In this document: positions 34,489 through 46,340 of the stretch, one piece after another | Numbering within the stretch: position 1 is the stretch's first letter | Layout: every line of letters begins with the position of its first letter | NCBI GenBank assembly: GCA_025200525.1 | Contig: CM045761.1 | Coordinates: 99,548,182-99,612,181 of the forward strand | Source of the DNA: Camellia lanceoleosa | Lineage: Eukaryota > Streptophyta > Magnoliopsida > Ericales > Theaceae | Length of the DNA: 64,000 nt | Reading direction: 5' to 3' | Translations under genes and position numbers: made by a program | The notes under the pieces: generated by a model | Told to the model about the DNA's origin: nothing | The model's database searches: none | The model's input: only the letters and a program-made list of their open reading frames with translations

Positions 34489-36879
34489 TATCACGACCCA
34501 AACCCGCCCCTATGGGTTTAGCATCAGAATCGCCAAGAATCCGTGATTACCAAGCACCTTAATGTAAAAGACAAGAATACTGAGTATAGAAATTTGGAAG
34601 CCAAAAAAGAATAAAAGATGTCCAATGAGTGTGATGCAAGATGCAAAAGATTTTTCTGTAACATATTCACATTCATAAGCAAAACATATATACACCATAT
34701 GTACAACATTCAGGTTAGGGACCAAATCCCTAGCACAGTACAGTACAAGTCTTAAATAGTATTACAAAACAGAGACGGAAGAGTGAAACCGAGATACCCT
34801 AAAACAGCCTTAGCTTGGTCAAACTTAGAACCTCGAGGTGAGACGCAATGGTTGGCTTGACAAAAAGGGAGTTAACCTAACGTTCCTAGCTCGGGTCTGG
34901 TGCCTGGACACCTACATATAAATATAAACAGTGAGCTAAAGCCCAGTGAATAACAAATGCGTAAAGGAGTTAAGAATGAATGTCCTTTCAGTCATTAAGC
35001 AGTCATATCAATCATTTAAAAACCATAGCAGTCATATATGGTACATCCAATAGCAAACAAGCAGAGGTCTCAACAGCCGAATAAATCGATCGATGGCCAT
35101 CATAACGATAAGAAATGAGTGGTTCTAACATGGGAACCGACAGAGATCTCTGCGACAGTAACAGTAAATTGATATAGATGCCACGAATACAGTTTACAAA
35201 TAGGACAAACATTCATTTATTAAGCAATAGCGTTTCAGTAAACAGACCAGTAGATCATTTAGAAAATATTTATAATTGAACATATCTTTACAACATTGTT
35301 ACTCACAGAGCACTGGGCTAATAGTAGCTAAAGAGCGTCTTCGGATGCCAACCCTACACAGTTACAGAACGAACACACACTAAGTTTCACATTTGGGAAT
35401 CAACAACTTGGTCTCTATCTTGACTCGGTGTGGTTCTACATCAATAGCCTCATTAAGATACCTTAAACTAGGTCTAGGAATACTTAGGATGAAATGAGGA
35501 TGCAAAGATATACTTTAAAACACTTTTCAAAATTTTCAGAAAAACAAGGGTTTCGCTCGAACGTGGCTTTCTTCGCTCGAGCGAGCTTGTCAAAACAGTG
35601 GGGTCGCTCAAGCGTAGACTTCCTCGCTCAAGCGGTCTGTAAAAATGTAAAAGTGCTGGATGTTGAAAATCTCCGCTCGACGCCCGCTCGACGCTCGCTC
35701 AAGCATGAGACACAGTCCTCACTCGAGCGTAGGTTCTCTCGCTCGAGCGTGCGTCTGCATGCACTAAAAATCTGAGAGTTTGCAATTTACGCTCGAGCCA
35801 TCATTCCTTCGCTCGAGCGGGACTATGAGCAAACGATGGTCGCTCGAGCGTGGAATCCTTCGCTCGAGTGAGAAAACCAAAATTTGGAATTTTCAGATTT
35901 GTCTCCCAAGCTCAAACCAAGCATTCAACACCTCAAAACTCAACCTTTTGGGCCCATTTTCTAAAAAATACTTAAAAACTCATACTACAACATGTTTTGA
36001 AGATCAATTTTGTAAAATCAAGTCCAAAGGTAAGTCAATTGAACATAATTTCAAAGAAACTCTCATAAACTATGTAAAAACATAACATGCAAGAACTCTT
36101 ATGAATTAAGTGCTCTAAAACTTGGCCAAATGCAAGATTAAGCTTAAGAACATAGTGAATTCATGGACTTCATTCAAAATATACACATGCATGGAAGGAA
36201 TTAATGCAAAACAACCTCAAAATGTAAGAATATGAACATGCATGCATGAATTAGCTCATAATTTAACTCTTCAAATTAATCTTTGACCTTAAACTCTAAA
36301 TTACCATGAACCTTGCAAGATACAACTCAAATTCACAATGAACAAGGTGAAATCTCTACCTTAGGTCTTCAATCTTAGGCATACACGCTCAATTATACAA
36401 TCAACCTTCAAATCTTCTAAGTTTCCAAGCAAAACTCTTGATGAAACCAATTTTCCTCTACTCTCCCTCTCTCTCACAGTTTGGCCTAGGAAGTGGCTGA
36501 AAAAATGATGTATGAAGGTGCCAAACAAAGTTTGTAGGAAATGGCCACTCAATGGCAATTTGGTAAAAAGTGCAAACTAATGTGATACAACTTTATTTAA
36601 TCTAATTTAATCATTCCAAATCGGATTTTAATTAAGCCTAGCATAAAATCACATAAATTCTAATTAACACATAACACTAATCAACTTCAGATTCAGCCGT
36701 CGATAAGGCCTTCAATTTGCAGTTCAAAACTTAAAATACGAACAGATCAATCAATTGATAAACAGATAAAAATGCAATCAAGCAACACACTTATGCAATC
36801 AGTTTAGAATTTCATCCTAATCAGTTACTTATCATTCTCAGTCACAGTTTAACAGTAATCAGAGGTGAGGGTTGTCACA
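34489..36879 (-). mobile_element. Solo LTR of the Tekay-like chromovirus family
   Basis: It matches the LTRs at 46,341-48,803 and 52,314-54,720 along its length. On the minus strand it starts TGTGACAACCCTCACCTCTG and ends GCGGGTTTGGGTCGTGATA, where the last bases (TA for CA) are mutated. No internal sequence adjoins either side, so it is solo. It contains the CTCGAG palindrome cluster, and AGTGAGCTAAAGCCCAGTG at about 34,930. TSD not recognised. Confidence 0.75.
35545..35875. promoter_or_regulatory. CGCTCGAGCG palindrome cluster in LTR (copy 1)
   Basis: About a dozen exact or near-exact CGCTCGAGCG palindromes, often in pairs separated by 10 to 20 bases. The same region of the sister LTRs (47,560-47,830; 53,405-53,720; 59,650-59,985) has them too. 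Possible protein-binding or methylation targets; function inferred only. Confidence 0.5.
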
Positions 36880-37093
36880 TTGAATATATATAAAATATCA
36901 AAAATATCATTTTTATTAAGTTTAATGACTAAAATATCATTTTTTAGTTGATTTTACTTAATAAAAATAGATAAATATTTAGATTGAATCAAAAGTTTAG
37001 AGTTTAAATTGACAAAATTAAAAGTTTAGTTTTATTTTGACATAAGGGTCAAATTTCTAATTTTTTTTAATATTTTTTTTTTGTAATTGTCCC

Positions 37094-38880
37094 ATTTTTT
37101 TATTTTCACAAAATAAAAATTATATTAAAAAAATGAAAAAGTTTATCCTTATTAAAAAACAATTATTATAACATGATGATATTGTGAAGCTAGCTAGGGT
37201 TAAAATCGATTTTTTCTTTCATATAAAAATATTTTTATTTTATGAAAAAAATTATTTAAAGAAAAAAGTGTTGAAATTGATTTTATTTTAAATTGATTTA
37301 TTCAAAAATTCAAAAAAATTATATAAAGATTTATACATTTATTTTCATATCTAACAATTTAGTTATATAATATAAAATTTGAATATACGCATATATTATG
37401 TAATTTGTGGGTCTTGTAGGCCTTCAAGCATTATTATTCCAAGTCTTACCTTAAAATATATCTATAGTCTTATTTTATGGGCCTAAACTGTAATTTTAAA
37501 TCCTAAAAATTATAGGTAAGTTGGGCGAGCTTTGAGCTGATGTCCTCCACCACTATTATAAGTTGTTTCACAATGTTGGTATTGTTTGGTTTGGTCTAAA
37601 TTTTTATTTTTTTGGCTTTTCTTGTTTTATTAATTTTAATGAAAAATCATATCTTAGTTAAAATAAATTATTTTTTAAATATACTTAATCATATCTTTGT
37701 TAAAATAAATTATTTTTTAAATATACTTAATCATATCTTTGTTAAAATAAATTATTTTTTAAATATACTTAATCTGTAATTAAAAGTAAAATACTTATGA
37801 AAAATTTTAAGAAGAACTCAATAAATATATTAAAAGAAACATAAAAATGTACTACATTTGTTTTATGTTTTTTTGTATGTTTTTTATTTAGTGAATTTTT
37901 GAAAACTTTTGATGAGAACCATTCATTTTATGAAACGCAATGTGTTGATCATATTTGAAGAAAAAAAACTAATTGATTTGCTATTTTATTATATTTATTT
38001 TTAAAATATTGAGCGGTCTATTTTTAAAATCATATATTTTTTAAAGAAAAATATAACAAAATTATTTGATTATAATTATCAAATCAAACTAATTTTTTTT
38101 TTAAAATTATGTACATAGAATAATTAATAAATTAAACAATTTAAATCATTAAAGTTGAGTCCATGATTGGGCCAAACTCCAAAACTATACCAGTCGTGTC
38201 CCATAGTCAATCTCTATAATATTATATACACCGTGCTCCCAAAACAAACATAAATAAATAACTAAATTACAAATATACTTTTGAGATTTTATTTAAAATA
38301 TAGATTACTCCTTATAATTTGAAAAGTTATAAATGTCCTCTTATCATAATTTTTTATTGAACAGAATTAATTGAAAAAACAAAATTCTTAATTGTTATCC
38401 TATACAATGATAAAATTATCTAAACTTTTAATTGAAATAAATGTCTAACATTATTAAAAACTGTTAATTGACTTAATGATTCATTAATAAAATGAACTAT
38501 TTGTTATAAAATTAAAAATTTCAAGGGACGGGATATAATTTTCAAAATTATAAAGAAAAAAATCGTATTTTAGACAAAGAGAATTTTTATTGATAAATCT
38601 CATTTAGAAGTGCTCTAACCCAAGCAGTCCATGAATGAATTTTTTAACCCACTTAGTCCCTTGTATGTATATTTTTATTCTACAAAGTCATTTTTCTTGA
38701 TTTAAACTATTTTCTTAGACTCTTACGTCCTTATATTTAATGTTGATATTTAATATCATTAAACCCTAAACCAAAAAAGCTCCATTTTCATCAAACTTAT
38801 TAGAAAAATTGATAATCATATAAAATGAACACATTTCCGGAAAATTCTTTAATGGCTTCAACGCCCTGAGAATTTTCTCC
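37094..38880. other. No gene; AT-rich DNA
   Basis: Very AT-rich with many short homopolymers. Apart from the 42-bp triplication at 37,645-37,770 I see no structure or coding sequence. Confidence 0.5.
37645..37770. repeat. Three tandem copies of a 42-bp unit
   Basis: AATCATATCTT(A/T)GTTAAAA begins at 37,645, 37,687 and 37,729, an exact 42-bp period. The units are nearly identical, so the expansion is recent. Confidence 0.9.
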
Positions 38881-38885
38881 CATCT

Positions 38886-39840
38886 GATGTGAACGTTCAC
38901 AACACCTTTCCGAAAAATTCTCTCTTATCTAATGCAGTGATATGAACATTTACGTCATCTGTACATTCTTATTCACATCATGTTTGATTACCCAAAAAAA
39001 TAGTAGTGTGTGGTTAATGCATTGCTGATGCTGTCATGTTTTTATACTTTCTCTCTCATCTGATATGAACGTTCACAACACCTTTTCGAAAAGTTCTCTC
39101 TCATCTAATGTAGTGATGTGAACGTTCACAACATGTGAACATTCTTATTTTTAAGCAGTGATAATATGTTATTTTTTCCCTTTTTGTGATTGTGGTTGCT
39201 ATTGGTGTTAATGGTGTTCAAAGGATATGAACCCTCTGTTTTTTGTTTTTATTTTTCAAAAAATAATGAAATGATGGTTTGATATATAATTATCTATGTG
39301 TGTAGCTAGTGTTGTGATGTGAACATTCACATCATCTGTACATTCTTATTCACATCACGTTTGATTACCTAAAAAGATAGCAGTGTGTGGTTAATGCATT
39401 GTTAATGCTGTCATATTTTTGTACTTTGTAAGCTACAATGTGAACATTAACATCATTCTTATATTCAAAACAGGGGTTGTTAATGTGAACCTCGACATTA
39501 CCCTTGTGGACATTAACATTTGTATGTAGATATAGTATGAAGATTACCATTGAAAGGTATGCATTCCTACTTAATATAGTCCATTTTTTTGCCCCAATGC
39601 AAACTTTCACACATGTCACCATGATCATATTGATATAACATTGTGAACATTAACACTTGTATGTGGATATAATATGAAGATTACCATTGAAAAGTATATA
39701 TTTCTACTTAATATTGTCCAGTTTTTTGCCCCAATGTGAACTTTCACACGTCACCATGATCATGGTGTCTTTATCTATATTCCAGAATTCATGTGAACAT
39801 TTACATTCGTATGTTTTATTATGAATATTCACATCATGTA
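38886..39840. repeat. Region dense in GTGAACGTTCAC-type palindromes
   Basis: Variants of TGTGAAC(G/A)TT(C/A)ACA occur at about 38,889, 38,939, 39,064, 39,118, 39,134, 39,316, 39,440, 39,484, 39,508, 39,642, 39,736, 39,791 and 39,820. Longer blocks are duplicated too: GTTCACAACACCTTT.CGAAAA at 38,894 and 39,071; GTACATTCTTATTCACATCA at 38,961 and 39,339; and a 100-bp block near 39,530 and 39,675. There is no coding sequence. It looks like subterminal DNA of an unidentified DNA transposon, which is inference. Confidence 0.6.
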
Positions 39841-39860
39841 ATTGACAATGCAATGACAAA

Positions 39861-41639
39861 ATTTTATTTTCAAATTAATATGAATATAATGACAGTCAAC
39901 ATCCTAATGCATGAGAACTACCAAAACATAATGACAATCAACATTAACTATCAACATTAATGGGGGCATGAGAGATTGAGGGTGTTTTGGTCTTCTTACC
40001 GCAAATAGAACCTAATGGAATAGTCAAAAAGAATATGGGTTAGATAGAATAAAACTCTTAGAAAGGGGATTTATCAAAAAAATCTCTTTTTCATGTCTTG
40101 ATACAAAACAAACTCAATTGGGCCGAGCATGGCCCATTTAGTAATTTCTCATTAACTCTCACATTAAAGTTTAGATGAACTTCAACAAATTTATGAGGTT
40201 TGTGAAAGCACTCAGAAGGGGTCTTCATGGGCCTTTCAAACAGTATTGGTGGGTGTAAATGATTCAGTTCGGTCAATAATGAAAGAAAGGTTAGTATCAA
40301 ATTAAAATTTTTAATTTTGATGGTTGAAGAATCGACATAGACAATATGTTATGGTTTGATTTTATTCATTTGGTTTAGAAAATAATTTACATGAAAGTTT
40401 AAAGAATTTTATAAAAACTTATAGAATTTCAAAATCCAAACATTGTCAGCCTTTAAATATTCACTAATTTTTTCTCTACACCCACTACATGCATGGTAGC
40501 TTTTGTGCCTCGCCAAGAAATCCTTATTTGGTTAAAAAATATGAGTAAAAAAAATAAAAATAAATAAGGAATATACTAAAGATAACTATTGACAAAGTGA
40601 CATGATGACAATGTCATTTTCTAAAGATAAAAATTCAATAAGGAATATACTTTTAGACAGTGAAATCTTTCACCATATTATAGTTTGGTTTTAGAACTTT
40701 TCATTGCTTAGTTGTTCATACTAATTACAACATGGGAGAGATTTCTCTCCGGTTCTCATCTAGATTGGAGAGGCGTTGTTTAGACCTATGAGACTCACTA
40801 TAGGTTATATTTCAATGATCTAAATTGTTCGTTTCTTAGAATTCTTTGTGTATGTTATCCTTAAAAAAAATTAGATAAATCCAATAATCATAGCATATTT
40901 ATTTTATTATGTTGTCACTAAATAAATAAACGACAAGTGTGTTTTTGAAAATAAATCATTCATTTTTTTAAGACAAAAACGATAAAAAAAAGATGTTACA
41001 ATTATCAAATCAACTTAATTTGTTTTTTAATGAATAATATATACGAAGAGTTTCAAAAAATTAATGATTCAAATTATCAAAACAAGGCACGTAATAGATT
41101 CCATAAGTCCCAACAATTTTTGCCTAGTCCAAATGAGAATTGGAGAATCCCTTAGAACATATGTCGATTCATATATAATTCAAATTTCATAGAGAATAGT
41201 ATTAATTTCCATATATATTACATTAGTTTTTATTGGCCCGGGTTCTTACCTATTGGCACATGATGTGTCGTTATCACTTTTCTCTGCCCCTATAGCTTCA
41301 AAACCAGATGTTACGTATCAGAGCCATCAATTTTTATTTATATTTTTTTTAATTTTGCAGTTCCCTCCATTTTAGGGAATTTTTACGAGGATGGATCCAA
41401 ATTATGGCAAGTAATATTTAAAAAAATAAAAAAAATACTAGAATGGTGTAGTAAAATCACAAGTGACTGATTAAAGTAAGAACCAACCATTACATTTCCT
41501 CATTGGCCAAAAAAAGTAAATAATAATTACATTTCCCCATCACATTTCAAAAAGTTTATGGATACCAGAAAAATATTTAAATTTATGGTACATATTTAAA
41601 AAAAAAATTGTACGGTAATATTTTAGATCTGAAAATATT
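39861..41639. other. No gene; AT-rich DNA
   Basis: Mostly AT-rich, with small open frames lacking recognisable domains. Confidence 0.45.
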
Positions 41640-43142
41640 GTGAACTCATGTTCACAGCTCGAGCAATTACCCTGTTTTGCTAAGTTTTGAAAAATTGCTC
41701 TTTGTTGTATATTTTCATTCTCATCTTTTTCTGAGCATTCCTAGGCATGATTTAAGCCTCATAAAAGATTAATAAGTAAGAATTCGGTCAATTTGAGAAA
41801 AAGGATAAGAGAAATAAGATTCGATCAAGTGAATAATATTATGTTTCTATGTGTGTGCTTGTGTGCAATATGTAGGTTGAACTACCAAGAATAACATCCG
41901 ACCAAGTTACTATGAGTAATGTCTTGTAAAGATATTTTCATATAAATGATTTTGTAATGGCTATGCTATATGATGTTTTATTAAATCTATGTTTTGTTTA
42001 CGAAATGTCCAATATGATAAGTATTTTCCGAAATGTCAAGTTATGATATGGAATTCCAAAATGTTATGATATGATAAGTTTTTTGAAATTTTTGTTTTGA
42101 TAAGAATGAATGAATTTCTTTTTGAGCATCTAATGTAACATGTAAAATATAATTTGATCTTCGTAAACTTCTATTTTGTTTTTGACTCGTCATAGGCGTT
42201 TTGCATATGTTATTGATTCGTTTCAAGCATTCGTATGATGTCGATCCTTGATGATTGTTATACATGGCTCCAATCATGTATTATCCTTATGTATGGGTTT
42301 GTACCTATATGGACGTTCTATATAAGATCAACCTATTATAGACAAAGAGTTTGGCCCAACGTGGACGTTCTATATAAAATCGACCTATTATAGACAAAGA
42401 GTTTGGCCCAACATGGACATTCTATATGAACTCGGCCAATGTGGATGTTCTGTATGAGCTCAGCCATTGTGGACGTTCTATATGATTTTGTTCCATTGTG
42501 GACATTCTATATGGTCTTGATCCGTGGAGATCGTTCTGTCAAATTTCAATATACTATTGAGATGTATCACGTAACGTATTTAACTCTGAAAGGTTTGATG
42601 AACTTTATGTATCATATATATTTGAAAAATGCTTTGACCATGTGGAGAATGTTGTTTTTCATAGAGTTCTGGAACTCATTCATTTAACCCTTTATATTGA
42701 TGTTACTCATTGGGCTTTCTAGCTCACTCTTTTTCTTTATATATGTGGGTGAGCATTCGGAGGATCCACATTAGAGTTTGCTTTGGAGTCAACCCTTTTG
42801 TGAAGACCATCCGAAATGTGCCTCCGTGTTGAGGTTTTAGCTTTTGTTTTGCCCAAGTTTTGTAAAGTTTTAGTTTTGTCAAGTTTTGATAAGTCATATG
42901 TTTGATTTTGGGGTATGTATGAAATTAATGTTTATATATATATAAGCGCAAATGAAATGTTTTAAGTATTTTGGTTCATATCTTGTATGCACTGCTTAAT
43001 GGACAATATTATTTCTGTATTTACTTCCGTTTTAGTCCCCAATATAATTAAATACTTTAAAATTTTGTCTGAAGGCTGTAGGTAATCTATGATTACTGGT
43101 CGGTTATGATCCAAACCTTTAGGAACGGGTTCAGGTCATGGC
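41640..43142 (+). mobile_element. Older, diverged LTR related to the Tekay-like family (plus)
   Basis: Near the right end, AGGAACGGGTTCAGGTCATGGCA resembles the family's LTR end (GGGGCGGGTTTGGGTCGTGACA), and CATTGGGCTTTCTAGCTCACTC at about 42,705 resembles the ACTGGGCTTTAGCTCAC motif of the other copies. The left end is not identified. Too diverged for a confident call. Confidence 0.35.
42311..42520. repeat. Tandem repeat with GGACGTTCTATAT core, period 52 then 28
   Basis: The core lies at 42,311, 42,363, 42,415, 42,443, 42,471 and 42,500, giving intervals 52, 52, 28, 28 and 29. The longer units carry an extra TATTATAGACAAAGAGTTTG block. Confidence 0.75.
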
Positions 43143-43152
43143 AATACGGGTT

Positions 43153-43157
43153 AACAC
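43153..43157. repeat. TSD AACAC, left copy
   Basis: Five bases abutting the start of the solo LTR, identical to 45,344-45,348. Confidence 0.8.
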
Positions 43158-45343
43158 TGTGACGACCGGTTTTGTTGCGTATTTCTTGTTCCTCTCTGTT
43201 TACCTTCGAGTTTACACTTGTTAGAGCATCGGTTTCGACTTGGAGTCTTGTTGATTGTTTGAGGTTGTTATGTTCAAATGTTTTTCTCAAAAGTTCTTGT
43301 TCGTTGTTTATTCCGGTGTTGAGTTTCATTTGTTCCAGAGCGTGCGAGGTTAGTCCAAAGCGTCAAGAGTTGAACCAAAAGATTTCCGGGCTGAGGACTA
43401 GGGTCGCACGTGCGGAAAGGTAAGCCGCACATGCAGATTTTAGGGTATGACAGCTTGCACACTACTAAAAAGGCAGGTGCGGGAGTGAGGTGCAGGGAAA
43501 AAGGGCCGCACGTGCGGGGGTGTTGGCCGCATGTGTGGGAGCACGCGCTATACGTGTGGGAGTAGGCTCCGCACGTGCGGAAGGTAGGTGGATCTGAAAT
43601 TTTTTCTCTTTCTTCTCTCTTTAGGCTGAAGTTGTATCACTTTTGTATACCTCTCTCTCTAAAAACATTTCATCTTCCTTCTCTCTACATTTCCTACAAA
43701 AAACCTCATAAGATCTTTGATTTTTTCAAATCCATTGGGATTTAGATCTAAGTCCTTCATCAAAGTTGGTTAACTTCTCGAGGGTTTCATTGTGTGCTGT
43801 GAAGATCGAGTTTCAACATCGTTGATTTAGGGGTTTCTACTCAATTCTTCTTCAAACTTGAGATAGGGATTTTCTTTGAGTTATATATATGTTTTTTTGC
43901 AAGATCTAGATGATTTTCGAAACCCTCCTTTGATAGCTTTTAAAAACTGGTTGTTGATTCAAGAAGACAAGTGATTTTGAAAGTGGGTTTACTTTTGTTT
44001 CTTTTAAAATAGAAATTGAGGGCTTCAAACTATATTGATTGATGAATGATGTTTTTGATGAGATTTCTTCAAGTATTTTAGAGAGGAATGATTTTGGTGA
44101 GAAAACCTAGAAATTGAGATTTTTGAAAGATGTTGAAAAACTATGTAAGAAAAGGTCATATTTACCTTGGACGTCAAATAAATAAATGCTTTGTAAAAGT
44201 CGTAATTGTATTCAAATAAATGATGAGTTTCATGAAGTATGAGAATTGTGATTTTGGAAATGTTGTTCTAAAACAAAGAAATGTTGTTATAGTCTTGAAA
44301 TGGCTAAGTTGTTGAGAATGCTTAAAGTGTAGAAAATATGTTGTCGCTTGGATGAATTGAAAAATAAGTGTATATATATATATTCATCTTGTGAAATGGC
44401 ATTGGAAAGAGGAATTGGAATTTTGATCACAATGGTAAGGTTGTGTGGAAGAATTGAACATGGAAGAAATGTTGCATTGCATTGATTATCATTACATTTG
44501 CATATCAATTTGCTTGATAATGAGAAGCTTTGAAATTTTGATTGGAAAACTTGCATTGAGAAAAGAATGTCGTGAAACAAGTTTTCATGAAATGGTTTTT
44601 GGGGTAAATACGGTGGTAAGTCTTGAAATGTGGTATAGATGAAATTGATAAGTTGGCCTAAGTGTCCCAGGTGAAAGACCGAAAAACCCGCGCGGATAGG
44701 TGTCGAGCCTTCCGGTTAATACCGGTAAAAATAACAAATTGGTAGTACTTGTATAGGCTACTTGCAGACATGTACCTAGGGATTACCAAAGTTATATTTA
44801 CCGCCCTATGAATTAAATTGTTAAGTTTTGAACAATGGTATTGCATGGCATTGTTGAACATGATGATTTTCAGAAGGTGAAGATGTGATTTATTTGCAAT
44901 AAGACATAGCATGGCATGTGCATTCATCTCTTGAGATTTGTATAAAATATATATACTTTGTTAAGAATTTCCTACTGGGCTTTATGCTTACCCTACGAGA
45001 TTTTTGTGTAGGAAAGGATGTGGTGATTCCGCCTAACTAAGGGCGTGGAAGTGTGTATAAAAGGAGCACAATGCTCTCATTTTACGTGACTCTGTTTTGT
45101 AAGTCAAGGGCTGTACTTGTGTGGGTTTAAATAACCGATTTGTATAATCGGGCCTAAGCCTTGGAAACTTGTAAACCCATGAGAGTATTTATTTGTTTAT
45201 GTTATCTTGATTTGAGGTGAATGTAGTATTACATGAGGATTATTTGTATCATGTATTGCAAGCGTGAAGATTTACCTTTAGTTTTACTTTAAAGAGCCAT
45301 GATTATTGTATTATCATTTGAGTATGAAAATCAGGATGTGACA
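43158..45343 (+). mobile_element. Solo LTR flanked by perfect TSD AACAC
   Basis: It starts TGTGACGACCGG, ends CAGGATGTGACA, and is bounded on both sides by AACAC, so the 2,186-bp element inserted as an LTR retrotransposon and has lost its interior. Midway is CTACTGGGCTTTATGCTTACCC (about 44,972), close to the motif at the same relative place in the Tekay-like LTRs, suggesting a related Ty3 lineage. Near its start is a cluster of CCGCACGTGCGG palindromes. It interrupts or abuts the older LTR ending near 43,142. Confidence 0.82.
43405..43585. promoter_or_regulatory. CCGCACGTGCGG palindrome cluster (G-box core)
   Basis: Full or near copies at about 43,405, 43,427, 43,507, 43,529, 43,548 and 43,568. 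The exact ones contain CACGTG, the G-box bound by plant bHLH and bZIP factors; others are one or two bases off. The cluster sits 250-430 bp inside the LTR, in likely U3. Function inferred. Confidence 0.45.
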
Positions 45344-45348
45344 AACAC
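45344..45348. repeat. TSD AACAC, right copy
   Basis: Identical to 43,153-43,157. Confidence 0.8.
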
Positions 45349-46340
45349 CCAAAACCTCTCCAACCTTATAACATCAAATATCGATAACAACCTATGGTCC
45401 TAATACAACTGATTCATTCAAGGGTTCTGAAACCAACCACTTGCGCAAGACTTAATCTTTAAATATGGAACACATCTCACCATTTAAAACTTGAAGTCAT
45501 CGTATCACTAGCTCATAAATTTACTATGGTAAGCGAAACCCCAATACTAGCCTTATTAAGTTTCTCGTTGAATTAGGTATATTATGCTTTGGTTAGATCA
45601 AACTATTGAAAACAACAACCACTACACAATCATAAGCATATCATGATATAAATTTAAAGAAATACAACCACAAATATGCATAGATGGTATACAAAATCTT
45701 GATCACTTAATAAAGGTAACATGTAACCAACTAAGAGCATAAAAAATTGATTTAACACATTTCCAACTTTGAATTGATTTGAAGATAATTATAAAAGAGG
45801 TACTTCTAATGGTCCCAAAGACTCAGCCTTGTGAGGGTTTATAGAAAATTTTGTCTAGTTTCAAAATCAATTTACAAAAGTAGGATAGCATTTCTAGATT
45901 TTTTGATATTAACAAAATAATCCAGACCTATCCAGATTTGTCGGCTGTTGCAAAAATTGGTGTTTCTCTCAAACCACTCATTTGTTTTCACTAATACCAA
46001 TTTTATTTGAAAGCTAAAAATTAAAGGAATATTTTGACTTAAAGATAGACTCAAGAGGATTTTTCTGTATTTTTCTTTTCTAGGCTTTTTGAAAGATGGT
46101 TGTATTTACCAGTTGTTTGTGCTCAAAACTTAAAATAAAAAGGGGTTAGAGGAAAAAAGGACAATGATGAGTATTGCTACACTTCTCATATAATAAAAAT
46201 ATGCCAAATGACATCCCATATGATTAGATTTTCATATTTGAAAGCGTGGTTTTAGAAAAGATACCAAAGAAGTAAAACTGGTAGATTACTACAACATTGA
46301 TTGAATATAAGCATAAATAATCATTAACACCCAATCATGC
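45349..46340. other. No gene seen
   Basis: AT-rich sequence between a solo LTR and the next LTR. No domain, repeat or RNA gene recognised. Confidence 0.45.

Larger units (their letters stand above)
34302..37093. mobile_element. Foldback MITE split by a solo LTR
   Basis: The arm at 34,302-34,488 (GGTACAATTACCAAAAAG..., TTTATTAAGTAAAATTAATC, ATTTTAGTTATTAAACT) is the inverse of the arm at 36,880-37,093 (..., GATTTTACTTAATAAAAATAG, ..., TTGTAATTGTCCC). The two arms would make an inverted-repeat element of roughly 400 bp if the LTR were absent. No TSD is clear. Confidence 0.5.

Noticed and set aside
35494..36085. Plus-strand open frames through the CGCTCGAGCG cluster
   Set aside because: The palindromes encode repeated Leu-Glu-Arg/Ser-Ser/Ala-Arg-Ala in every frame. 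The same happens in all four LTRs, on both strands, so it is a by-product of the motif.
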